DNA of 64,000 bases from Allocoprococcus sp004560705 (GTDB lineage: Bacteria > Bacillota > Clostridia > Lachnospirales > Lachnospiraceae), in contig NZ_JBQHTK010000007.1 of NCBI RefSeq assembly GCF_052065755.1, positions 1 through 64,000 of the forward strand, given 5' to 3'. A program made the translations under genes and the position numbers. A model generated the notes under the pieces. It had not been told where the DNA came from and ran no database searches. It worked only from the letters and a program-made list of their open reading frames with translations. Numbering within the stretch: the stretch's first letter is position 1; each line of letters starts with the position of its first letter. Shown here one piece after another: positions 7,775 to 15,654 of the stretch.

Positions 7775-9343
7775 GTGGCAGAAAGATCGGAATATGCAGT
7801 GTTCCGGTTTCTGGAGCAAAATGGCTATTGCCATATGATCAGTGACTATGTGAAGGGGATTTCCATCATGCAATATGTGAAGGAAGAGTATCCTGTTTCG
7901 AGAGAATGTCTGTGGCACTGGATGGCAGAGATCGCACAGCGACTGGAGCAGTATTATAAATGGGAGAATGGAAAGGCATATGGCTTTGTGAATCCATATG
8001 CTGTGATTATCGGGGAAGACTCCGAAATCATGCTTCTGGATATTATGGATCCGGGAAATGAAGATCAGATTCGCAGAATGCAGAAGAAAAAAGTGCGGAT
8101 GCTGTTCGTAAAAGAGGAGCATATATTGACGCAGAATGCGGAGCTGGAAGATGACTGTTACGGACTTGGAAAAACATATCAGTTTATGCTGGAGAAATGT
8201 CATCTGACAGAACTGTGTACCAGGCGTGAAAAACGTCTGATAAGAAAAATAATTGAAAAATGTCTTTCCGGGAAAAAGGACGGAATCCGTATGATGGCAG
8301 AAATACAGACCGATCTGCGGATGCTTGCTCCATTTGGAAATACAGGAAAGAGAGAGAATACGACGCAAAGAAAGAGAAATGGAAGAGGGATGAGGCGGAA
8401 AGCCTTCGTGTGTGCCGCACTTGTCATACTGGTGACCGCAGGAGTGATTTGGGAAAAGGAGCAGCAGAAAATGGTGAACTCGGAAGCTGCGTCCGGGGAA
8501 AAAGAGGACAGTCCATCAGAGAAGAATATTACGATGGATCAGGAGAAGGACACGGAAGAGGAGGGAAGAGCTTACCTTGAACTTGGCATTATATATTGTG
8601 TCGAGATGAATAATTTTGAACAAGGGAGAAAATGTCTCGAAAAAGCTTCGGAACAGCTGCCATTTGCCGGGATATATCTGACGATTTTTGAATATATACA
8701 AAAAGGCGGATCGGAGAATTTTGTGAAAAATGAATTGGCAGATACATTGGAAACGGGAAGAAAATTATTGAAAGAACAAGAAAACGGAGTGTGGATCCGA
8801 GGAAAAGAATACTGGTATAAAATTCCTTTTATGATGACATATGGGATGCTGGGGACACAGGAAGCCTGGGACGAAGCCATGTGGTTGGGAGAAGAAATGG
8901 AACAGGAAGTTCTGTGGAATGAAACAAATCGTGAGCAGGAAAAAACACTCAGAAAGTATCTGGCAAAAGCGTATGAAACGGAAGGAGAAAACGAAAAAGC
9001 AGCTGCAGAATATGAGAGGGTGAAAGAGTTGGAAGACAGCAGGGAAGGATTGGAAGAAATTTACCTGCGTTTGGAAAAACTCTATGAGGAAGAAGGAAAT
9101 CTGGAACAATCCTGGGCGATATGCCGCGAGTCCATGGAACGTATTCCCGACTCTGAAAAATTATGGCTGGCATATCTGGAAAAGCATCTGAAAGATGCGG
9201 GAATCGAGCGTCAGGTATGTGCCCAACTTGTAAAAAAAGCGGTGGATACCCTGCCGAATCTGACGACAAATATAGAATTTCAAAAATTGCAGAAACAATA
9301 CGAAATTACAATGAAAGGAGAAGAAGTATGGGTGGGAAAATAA
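7775..9343 (+). CDS. degenerate kinase-like / transmembrane / TPR protein
   Basis: A 522-residue protein of unknown function. Residues 1-180 look like the C-lobe of a Ser/Thr kinase: a hinge-like SDYVKGISIMQYV, then YGFVNPYAVII…LLDI where catalytic-loop and DFG-like segments should be, then DDCYGLGKTYQFMLEK resembling the DxxSLGxxLYELL helix. The HRD aspartate, its lysine partner and a glycine-rich N-lobe are missing, so it should not phosphorylate. A basic stretch (GRGMRRKA) precedes one membrane segment at about 209-225, which puts the kinase-like part inside the cell. Residues 260-515 are TPR-like helices, predicted outside. The architecture recalls EssB/YukC of type VII secretion, but no other such genes are nearby. 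GTG start with GGAGG 6 bases upstream; overlaps the next gene by 16 bases. Confidence 0.6.
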   Translation: MAERSEYAVFRFLEQNGYCHMISDYVKGISIMQYVKEEYPVSRECLWHWMAEIAQRLEQYYKWENGKAYGFVNPYAVIIGEDSEIMLLDIMDPGNEDQIRRMQKKKVRMLFVKEEHILTQNAELEDDCYGLGKTYQFMLEKCHLTELCTRREKRLIRKIIEKCLSGKKDGIRMMAEIQTDLRMLAPFGNTGKRENTTQRKRNGRGMRRKAFVCAALVILVTAGVIWEKEQQKMVNSEAASGEKEDSPSEKNITMDQEKDTEEEGRAYLELGIIYCVEMNNFEQGRKCLEKASEQLPFAGIYLTIFEYIQKGGSENFVKNELADTLETGRKLLKEQENGVWIRGKEYWYKIPFMMTYGMLGTQEAWDEAMWLGEEMEQEVLWNETNREQEKTLRKYLAKAYETEGENEKAAAEYERVKELEDSREGLEEIYLRLEKLYEEEGNLEQSWAICRESMERIPDSEKLWLAYLEKHLKDAGIERQVCAQLVKKAVDTLPNLTTNIEFQKLQKQYEITMKGEEVWVGK

Positions 9344-11208
9344 AGGCAGGAATGGCTTTCCTAATCGTGGCTATGGCGTTCGTAAGCCAATATGTGTATG
9401 CAGGCATATTGGAAAATGAAAAAGAGGAGCTTCCGGGAGAAACTCCGGTGATAAAAGGCTATCAGGTTCAATATGATGAGCCGGACGGAAAGAATGGATA
9501 TTATCACAAATTACCGAAAATACGGATTCTCCATCAGGATGAAGGGTTCGTGACAAAATACAAGTTCTATTATGCGGACGGGACAATCGAAGAAGGCGAA
9601 TTGAATCTGGAAAACAAGGAAAAAGTCTGGAATATAGAATCGGGTGACGGCGTTTATAAACTGGAAACGGAACTGATCAGAGAAGAGAGAGGAGACGAAG
9701 CTGAGAAGGAAGAAGCTGATCCGGACAGAAAAGAAGAGGAAAAACCGGGGATGGGAGAAGCGGATGAATATTCATATGATCTGAAGACAGAAGAAACTTT
9801 CAAACAGGAATCTGAGTGCGATACAGAAAATGAAGAAGAAACCGATACGACTATGAATGGAGAAAGTCCGAATGAACCCCAGAATCCGGAAGAAGATTTG
9901 GAAAGCTGGAAGAAAGTATGGGAGTGGAAGGTAGATTCAATCCCTCCGAAGATTCGGATCATTAAGCCCGTGAAAACCGGGATATGGTATCTGGCATCGG
10001 TTGCAGTGGAGATGCAGTGCGGCGATGATTTTAGCAAGGTGGCTGATTTTGAAGGAAGTGCAAACGGAAAGAAATATATTTCCGACGATAAAGAGCACCT
10101 GAATTTTCAAGTAAGAGAGGAGGCAAAACAGGGAAAAGGCATTGTTGTTACTGCCGAAGCGGAGGATTTTGCCGGAAATAAAAATGCAGTTTCTTTTGAA
10201 ATACGGATTGACACTCACGCTCCGCTGCTTCGGATCGAAGGAGTGGAAAATTATGCAGTCTCTGATCGCCCAGTTACATTAAAATTTCAAGCATGTGAGG
10301 AAAATCTGATGCAAAAGCTCACAGCATATGTAGAAAGAGAAAATCCCGCAGGAGAGAAAGAAACCCTTCAGGTGGACAACTGGAATGAAAAAGAGGGAAT
10401 GGAAGCAGAGCTGCTTTGTGAGAAGGAAGGAATTTACATAATTCAGATAGAAGCTGTTGATATGGCAGGGAATACCAATTCGATGCGGAGGACATTTGCA
10501 GTTGACAGTACGCCGCCGGAACTTCCGGTTTTGTCTGATATTGATGGAAAATGTATGAAAGAATTTGTCTGGAGCTTTGACGAAAAGTCGCAAATACTGG
10601 ATTTCACAACATATACCTGCAAAATGGAATTGGATGGAATGTTGTATCATTCGGGAGAACGGATTTGGCGGGAAGGAATCCACAGATTTGTAATCAAAGC
10701 GGTGGATGCAGCCGGGAATGAAGCAGAAGAATGTGCAGAATTTGAAATTGACCGGACTTCGCCCAGAATTATCATTAGAAATGCCGATACAAAGGAAGAA
10801 ATTGAAAGCGGAAGCCAATTTGATCAAAGCATCAAAATAGAGATTTATCCGGAGAAATACAGGGATTGGATTCAGAACGTCATGATCAATGGAAAATCGC
10901 AGATGCTTACATCACATAAAAATGTACAGCTTGGACTCTGTGCAGAAAAAACATATGAAATTGTGATTGAAGCACAGGATATTGCCGGAAATTATATCCA
11001 AAGAACGGTCAATCTGGAGATTATGAAGCAGGAAAATTCGTTTAAGGATGTAGTATGGCCGATAAAGAAAGCATTGGAAAGAAAGAAATCGGATGAAGAG
11101 AAAATTGAAGATGGAATGCGGAAGAATGAATCAACAGGAATCTTTGCTGCTTGCTTCGTTATGATGGGCGGAATAATATTACTGCTGTTTTGGAAAAAAA
11201 GGAAGTGA
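9328..11208 (+). CDS. membrane-anchored extracellular protein with Ig-like repeats
   Basis: A 626-residue surface protein of unknown function. It has an N-terminal signal peptide (hydrophobic core AGMAFLIVAMAFV, likely cleavage after YVYA) and an acidic low-complexity linker at roughly 120-195 rich in Glu and Asp. After that come several bacterial Ig-like units, each opening with a D-x-(T/S)-x-P block (DSIPPKIRI, DTHAPLLRI, DSTPPELPV, DRTSPRIII). At the C-terminus are a membrane helix (FAACFVMMGGIILLLF) and a KKRK stop-transfer tail. Ig-like units with 'DxxPP' openings and A-x-D-x-A-G-N turns usually mediate adhesion or protein contacts. The ATG at 9328 has AAAGGAG 7 bases upstream and lies inside the end of the preceding gene, so the pair is translationally coupled. 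Confidence 0.7.
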   Translation: MGGKIKAGMAFLIVAMAFVSQYVYAGILENEKEELPGETPVIKGYQVQYDEPDGKNGYYHKLPKIRILHQDEGFVTKYKFYYADGTIEEGELNLENKEKVWNIESGDGVYKLETELIREERGDEAEKEEADPDRKEEEKPGMGEADEYSYDLKTEETFKQESECDTENEEETDTTMNGESPNEPQNPEEDLESWKKVWEWKVDSIPPKIRIIKPVKTGIWYLASVAVEMQCGDDFSKVADFEGSANGKKYISDDKEHLNFQVREEAKQGKGIVVTAEAEDFAGNKNAVSFEIRIDTHAPLLRIEGVENYAVSDRPVTLKFQACEENLMQKLTAYVERENPAGEKETLQVDNWNEKEGMEAELLCEKEGIYIIQIEAVDMAGNTNSMRRTFAVDSTPPELPVLSDIDGKCMKEFVWSFDEKSQILDFTTYTCKMELDGMLYHSGERIWREGIHRFVIKAVDAAGNEAEECAEFEIDRTSPRIIIRNADTKEEIESGSQFDQSIKIEIYPEKYRDWIQNVMINGKSQMLTSHKNVQLGLCAEKTYEIVIEAQDIAGNYIQRTVNLEIMKQENSFKDVVWPIKKALERKKSDEEKIEDGMRKNESTGIFAACFVMMGGIILLLFWKKRK

Positions 11209-11230
11209 ATAAAGGCCTGAAAAAGGGAGG

Positions 11231-11263
11231 ATGCCGGGTAACCGCTTACGCAGTTCCCGGCAT
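11231..11263 (+). terminator. GC-rich hairpin after the Ig-like gene
   Basis: ATGCCGGG (11231-11238) pairs with CCCGGCAT (11256-11263), extended by AAC/GTT past a bulge. There is no T run after it, so it may be a weak terminator or a 3' stabilising hairpin. Confidence 0.5.
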
Positions 11264-11515
11264 GTATTATGAAAAAGTTTATCTCAATAGTATGATTACT
11301 TCTTATCGTCTTTATGCATTTCATTTATTTGATGGTTTTAGTATACAGAAGAGATGTGAAGAAAGAATGATTAACAAATGAAAGAATTTTGAAAGATAAA
11401 TGAACAAATTGTGAACATGGATAAAATGCATTAAAAAGAGGTGTTTGTGCATAAAATTGTGAAAAAGGACCATATTATGAAAAGATGTCAGCCAAATTTA
11501 GGAAATATTTCGGGA

Positions 11516-11544
11516 TTGACCAGACGTGTACTTTAGGGTAGAAT
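11516..11544 (+). promoter_or_regulatory. promoter of the P-II gene leader
   Basis: TTGACC (11516-11521), a 17-base spacer and TAGAAT (11539-11544) form a good sigma-A promoter. Transcription should start near 11551, giving a 200-base leader that contains two terminator-like hairpins before the P-II gene. The 544-base gap between 11208 and 11753 holds this promoter and those hairpins, but no credible ORF. Confidence 0.6.
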
Positions 11545-11573
11545 AATCACAAGTTCATAAAGAACGAAGCGAA

Positions 11574-11612
11574 CAAAGGCGTTGCATTCATCGTGCAATG
11601 CCTTTGTTTTTA
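11574..11612 (+). terminator. first terminator-like hairpin in the P-II leader
   Basis: AAAGGCGTTGCA (11575-11586) pairs with TGCAATGCCTTT (11594-11605) with one G-U pair and a 7-base loop, followed by TTTTT. It lies about 25-60 bases after the predicted transcription start. Confidence 0.75.
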
Positions 11613-11650
11613 TCCCGGGACTCTAAATTTTATCTGACGGAAATGTAAGG

Positions 11651-11687
11651 GCGCATTACAGTAACATGTAGTGCGCTTTTGTGTTTT
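11651..11687 (+). terminator. second terminator-like hairpin in the P-II leader
   Basis: GCGCATTACA (11651-11660) pairs with TGTAGTGCGC (11667-11676) around a GTAACA loop, then TTTTGTGTTTT. Like the first hairpin, it precedes the coding start, so expression of the gene would need read-through or antitermination. Confidence 0.65.
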
Positions 11688-11752
11688 CTAAATATACTGT
11701 CCGGAGCAGTCGTATTGCTGGCAAAGGGCAGGTAGAGCATAGGAGAGGAGAA

Positions 11753-12100
11753 ATGAAAAAAATAGAAATTATCATCAGACCAGGTAAATTGGATGATTTA
11801 CGAGAATTGCTGGAAGTATGCGAATATCATGGAATTATGATTACGAATATTATGGGATATGGTAATCAGAAGGGAGTCACAGATCAGCACATGTGGCGTG
11901 GAGTGATGCCCAAGTCGGGCAATACAATCCCGAAACTGAAGGTGGAATGTGTTGTTACTGCAGAGGAATCTGAACCGATTATTCGAAAGGTTTGTCGGGA
12001 AATACGAACAGGTGTGTATGGAGATGGAAAGATTTTCATTACAGATGTGGCAGATATTGTTCGTATCAGGACCGGCGAACGAGGAAAAGACGCTTTGTAA
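11753..12100 (+). CDS. P-II family signal protein
   Basis: A 115-residue trimeric-type P-II protein. These proteins bind ATP/ADP and 2-oxoglutarate and control nitrogen metabolism by contacting transporters, enzymes or regulators. The start KKIEIIIRPGKLDDL, the T-loop region GYGNQKGVTDQHMW and the C-terminal GDGKIFITDVADIVRIRTGERG are all diagnostic. The T-loop lacks the tyrosine uridylylated in enteric GlnB, so control is probably by ligand binding only. ATG at 11753 has GGAGAGGAG just upstream. No amtB or glnA is adjacent. Its leader contains two tandem terminator hairpins, which suggests attenuation. Confidence 0.9.
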   Translation: MKKIEIIIRPGKLDDLRELLEVCEYHGIMITNIMGYGNQKGVTDQHMWRGVMPKSGNTIPKLKVECVVTAEESEPIIRKVCREIRTGVYGDGKIFITDVADIVRIRTGERGKDAL

Positions 12101-12120
12101 AATTTTGATATACTACTCAT

Positions 12121-12154
12121 AAAGGAGGTATGCGGTTTTGCGTATGCCTCCTTT
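12121..12154 (+). terminator. hairpin after the P-II gene
   Basis: AAAGGAGGTATGC pairs with GTATGCCTCCTTT (with G-U pairs) around a short loop, 20 bases after the stop. There is no strong T run. It could act as a terminator, or mask its own embedded AAAGGAGG. Confidence 0.5.
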
Positions 12155-12169
12155 AAACGTGAAAAGCTA

Positions 12170-12225
12170 TTGACAGCAATAGGGAAGAATGGTAAAATTA
12201 GACTAAAGTTCAAACAATGGTCTAA
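12170..12225 (+). promoter_or_regulatory. strong promoter with inverted repeat before the hydroxyproline genes
   Basis: TTGACA (12170-12175), 17 bases and TAAAAT (12193-12198) form a near-consensus promoter. Overlapping and following the -10 element, TTAGAC (12198-12203) and GTCTAA (12220-12225) form an inverted repeat. The words CTAAAG and TTCAA are also repeated directly. This fits an operator placed to block RNA polymerase; the regulator is unknown, and the site does not resemble the TTGTATACAA sites before proC. Confidence 0.55.
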
Positions 12226-12248
12226 AGCGTTCAAGGGAGATAGAACTT

Positions 12249-13166
12249 ATGACGTTAATTACGAATATACAAAAGTATTCCATACATGACGGAGATGGAA
12301 TTCGAACCAGTGTTTTTTTTAAAGGTTGCCCGCTTAAATGTGCATGGTGCCACAATCCGGAAACACAGAATTTTAAGAAACAGATTCTGACGAATCGGGA
12401 GAAATGTACCGGATGCGGAGCCTGCGTGCAGGCCTGCCCGAATGGAGCGATTCGGATAGAGGACGGTAAAGCGGTTACTGATCACAATAAATGCGATGGT
12501 TGTGGAAAATGTACAGAGTATTGCCTGGCTAACATCCGGGAAGTCGCGGGAAAGGAATATGCGATAAAAGAGCTCGTAAAAGAGCTGAAGAAAGATGAAA
12601 TGTTCTATGAAGAATCTGGAGGAGGAGTAACCCTGTCCGGCGGAGAAGTGATGTGCATGGATATGGACTATATTCTTCCGCTTGTAAAGGAATTGGATCG
12701 GCATGGAATCACGGTTACGATTGATACATGCGGCTATGCGCCTTATGAGAATTTTGAAAAGATTCTTCCATATATCAATACGTTTCTCTATGATATAAAA
12801 GTGATGGACGATGAAGTACATCAGAAATATATCGGAGTCAGCAATCAGCTGATTCTGGAGAATCTTGAAAAACTGAGCGCTGATCCGGCACGGAAAGCAA
12901 AAATCTATATTCGTATTCCTACAATCAAGGGGGTAAATGCAGATGATGCGAGTATGCAGGCGGTCATCGACTGGCTGAAAGCTCATCATATACAGGTGGC
13001 GCAGGTGAACCTCCTGCCTTACCATAATACTGGAAGCAGTAAGTACGGACGGCTGGAGACGGATTATCCGGGGGAAGCACTACAGACACCTGCCAAGGAA
13101 GAAATGGAACATTTTACAGAACTGTTTAAAAAAGCAGGATTTCAAAACACAAAAATAGGAGGGTAA
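12249..13166 (+). CDS. glycyl-radical enzyme activase for HypD (radical SAM)
   Basis: A 305-residue radical SAM enzyme that abstracts a hydrogen from the glycine of its partner dehydratase, using S-adenosylmethionine and a [4Fe-4S] cluster. The radical SAM cysteines are C27, C31 and C34 in CPLKCAWC. An inserted ferredoxin-like domain has two further cluster motifs, C53-x2-C56-x2-C59-x3-C63 and C82-x2-C85-x2-C88-x3-C92, typical of non-PFL activases. It lies 4 bases upstream of the hypD-like gene, so the partner is clear. Name by context: hydroxyproline dehydratase activating enzyme. Confidence 0.92.
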   Translation: MTLITNIQKYSIHDGDGIRTSVFFKGCPLKCAWCHNPETQNFKKQILTNREKCTGCGACVQACPNGAIRIEDGKAVTDHNKCDGCGKCTEYCLANIREVAGKEYAIKELVKELKKDEMFYEESGGGVTLSGGEVMCMDMDYILPLVKELDRHGITVTIDTCGYAPYENFEKILPYINTFLYDIKVMDDEVHQKYIGVSNQLILENLEKLSADPARKAKIYIRIPTIKGVNADDASMQAVIDWLKAHHIQVAQVNLLPYHNTGSSKYGRLETDYPGEALQTPAKEEMEHFTELFKKAGFQNTKIGG

Positions 13167-13170
13167 AGCT

Positions 13171-15546
13171 ATGGAAAAAAGAGGTATGAATGCAAGAGTT
13201 CAGGCACTTCGTGAATTGAGTGTGAGCACTCAGCCGCACATTGACCTGGAACGTGCAAAGAGTGAAACGGAGACTTATAAGAAATATGAAGGACAGCTGT
13301 CTATTCCGGAACTTCGTGGACAGGTTCTCTATGACTATTTCTCAACCAAGACTCTTTACATTGGAGAAGGAGAATTAATTGTTGGTGAGAAAGGTGACAG
13401 CCCGCAGGCGGCACCGACATTTCCGGAGCTTTGCTGCCATACTGTAGAAGATATGCATGTAATGAATGATCGTGAACTGATCAATTTTTCTGTAAAGGAA
13501 GAAGATTATGACTATCAGGAGAAAGTTGTTATTCCGTATTGGGATAACCGTTCTACCCGTTCCAAGATCATTGCAAATATGACACCGGAGTGGAAGGATT
13601 GTTACGAAGCAGGTATCTTTACAGAATTCATGGAGCAGAGAGGACCGGGACATACGGTAGGATCTGTGAAGATCTATGAAAAAGGATTCCTTGATTATAA
13701 AGAAGATATTCAGAAGTCTATCGAGGCACTGGATTTCCAGAATGATCCGGAAGCATTTGATAAGAGAAACCAGCTTCGCGGTATGTCTAAAGCATGTGAT
13801 GCCATTATGAAACTTGGTGAACGTTATGCGGCATATGCAAGAGAACTGGCAGAAAAAGAGACGGATGAACAGAGAAAAGCAGAATTGCTTCAGATTGCAG
13901 CAAACTGTGATGTTGTTCCGGCACACAAACCGGAGACATTCTGGCAGGCAATTCAGATGTACTGGTTCGTTCATCTGGGAGTTACTACAGAGTTAAATCC
14001 ATGGGATGCTTATTCGCCGGGACGTCTTGATCAGCACCTGAATCCATTCTATGTAAAGGATACAGAGGCAGGAATTCTGGATGAAAAGAAAGCACTGGAA
14101 CTTCTGGAATGTCTGTGGGTGAAATTTAATAATCAGCCGGCACCGCCGAAAGTTGGAATTACTTTGAAAGAGAGCTCCACCTATACTGATTTCGCAAATA
14201 TTAATACAGGTGGGATTACGCCGGACGGAGAGAACGGTGTAAATGATGTAAGTTATTTGATTCTGGACTGCATGGATGAAATGAAACTGCTTCAGCCAAG
14301 CTCCAATGTTCAGATCAGCCGCAAGACGCCACAGAAATTCCTTAAGAGAGCATGTGAGATTTCTCGTAAAGGATGGGGACAGCCGGCATTCTATAATACG
14401 GAAGCAATTATTCAGGAGCTCCTGAATGCAGGAAAGTCGCTGGAGGATGCAAGACGCGGTGGTACCAGCGGGTGTGTTGAGACCGGAGCGTTTGGAAATG
14501 AAGCATATATCCTGACCGGATATTTCAATATTCCGAAAGTATTTGAACTGACACTGAACAACGGATTTGATAAGATGAGCGGCAAACAGCTTGGATTAAA
14601 GCTGGGATATGCAACGGATTTTAAGACATATGATGAGCTGTTTGATGCATTTAAGAAGCAGATGAAGTATCTCATCGATATCAAGATCGAAGGAAGTAAT
14701 GTAATCGAAAAGATTTTCGCAGAATATATGCCGGCACCGTTCCTTTCTATTATTACAAATGACTGTATTTCCAAAGGAAAGGACTACAATGCAGGCGGAG
14801 CAAGATACAATACCAAGTATCTTCAGGGCGTTGGTATCGGAACTATCACAGACTGTCTGGCAGCTGTAAAATATAATGTATACGATAAGAAGACATTTAC
14901 CATGGAAGAATTGATGCAGGCTCTGGATGACAACTTTGAAGGACATGAGAGAATTCTGAATCTGGTGAAGAATCATACACCGAAGTACGGAAATGATGAT
15001 GATTATGCAGATGATATCATGAAGAGCGTATTCGGATATTATCAGGGAGAAGTAACCGGAAGAAAGAATATGCTGGGCGGAACATATCGCGTGAACATGC
15101 TTCCGACTACCTGCCATGTTTACTTCGGAGATGTTATGATGGCCAGTGCGAACGGACGTCTTGCTCATGTTCCGGTTTCAGAAGGAATCTCTCCGGAAAA
15201 GGGTGCAGATACAAATGGACCGACTGCAGTTATCAAATCATGTGCAAAGATGGATCATTTGATGACCGGAGGAACGCTTCTTAATCAGAAGTTTACTCCA
15301 AGTGTAGTAGCCGGAGAAGAAGGACTTGATCAGATGGCAAACCTGATCCGCTCATACTTTAATATGGATGGACATCATATCCAGTTCAATGTTATCGACC
15401 GTGAGACTCTGATCGCAGCACAGAAGAATCCAGAGGAATACAAAGACCTGATCGTTCGTGTTGCCGGATACAGTGATCATTTCAGAAACCTGAGTAAAGC
15501 GCTCCAAGATGAAATTATCAATCGTACAGAGCAGAGCTTTAATTAA
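13171..15546 (+). CDS. hypD: trans-4-hydroxy-L-proline dehydratase (glycyl radical enzyme)
   Basis: A 791-residue glycyl radical enzyme that dehydrates trans-4-hydroxy-L-proline to 1-pyrroline-5-carboxylate, which ProC can reduce to proline. The active site GTSGCVETG gives thiyl Cys435 and Glu437, and the C-terminal RVAGYSDHF gives glycyl radical Gly766. Each is offset by one from the characterised Clostridioides difficile HypD numbering (C434, E436, G765), and long blocks elsewhere agree as I remember that protein. Neighbours support it: its activase upstream, an Xaa-Pro peptidase downstream and proC 3.4 kb away. It is likely oxygen sensitive and cytoplasmic. Confidence 0.93.
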   Translation: MEKRGMNARVQALRELSVSTQPHIDLERAKSETETYKKYEGQLSIPELRGQVLYDYFSTKTLYIGEGELIVGEKGDSPQAAPTFPELCCHTVEDMHVMNDRELINFSVKEEDYDYQEKVVIPYWDNRSTRSKIIANMTPEWKDCYEAGIFTEFMEQRGPGHTVGSVKIYEKGFLDYKEDIQKSIEALDFQNDPEAFDKRNQLRGMSKACDAIMKLGERYAAYARELAEKETDEQRKAELLQIAANCDVVPAHKPETFWQAIQMYWFVHLGVTTELNPWDAYSPGRLDQHLNPFYVKDTEAGILDEKKALELLECLWVKFNNQPAPPKVGITLKESSTYTDFANINTGGITPDGENGVNDVSYLILDCMDEMKLLQPSSNVQISRKTPQKFLKRACEISRKGWGQPAFYNTEAIIQELLNAGKSLEDARRGGTSGCVETGAFGNEAYILTGYFNIPKVFELTLNNGFDKMSGKQLGLKLGYATDFKTYDELFDAFKKQMKYLIDIKIEGSNVIEKIFAEYMPAPFLSIITNDCISKGKDYNAGGARYNTKYLQGVGIGTITDCLAAVKYNVYDKKTFTMEELMQALDDNFEGHERILNLVKNHTPKYGNDDDYADDIMKSVFGYYQGEVTGRKNMLGGTYRVNMLPTTCHVYFGDVMMASANGRLAHVPVSEGISPEKGADTNGPTAVIKSCAKMDHLMTGGTLLNQKFTPSVVAGEEGLDQMANLIRSYFNMDGHHIQFNVIDRETLIAAQKNPEEYKDLIVRVAGYSDHFRNLSKALQDEIINRTEQSFN

Positions 15547-15570
15547 TCTTAATTAAAAATGCATAAGGCA

Positions 15571-15604
15571 GGGACGTAACATTGTATTGTGTTACGTCCC
15601 TTTC
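15571..15604 (+). terminator. terminator after hypD
   Basis: GGGACGTAACA (15571-15581) pairs perfectly with TGTTACGTCCC (15590-15600), followed by a short TTT. It probably ends or attenuates the hypD message. Confidence 0.7.
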
Positions 15605-15654
15605 ATGAACAGTTACGAACATTTTATAATACAACTTCAGGAGGCAATGGAAAA

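Noticed and set aside
7775..9343. Active Ser/Thr kinase
   Set aside because: Catalytic Asp, its Lys partner and the glycine-rich loop are missing, so catalysis is not supported.
11477..11536. 19-codon frame starting ATG 11477
   Set aside because: It overlaps the P-II promoter -35 region and stops before the transcription start; no sign that it is expressed.
11545..11690. ANTAR target, guanidine-II or glutamine riboswitch before the P-II gene
   Set aside because: The hairpin loops lack the A1/G4 hexaloop, ACGR loops or glutamine aptamer core; only generic terminators can be supported.
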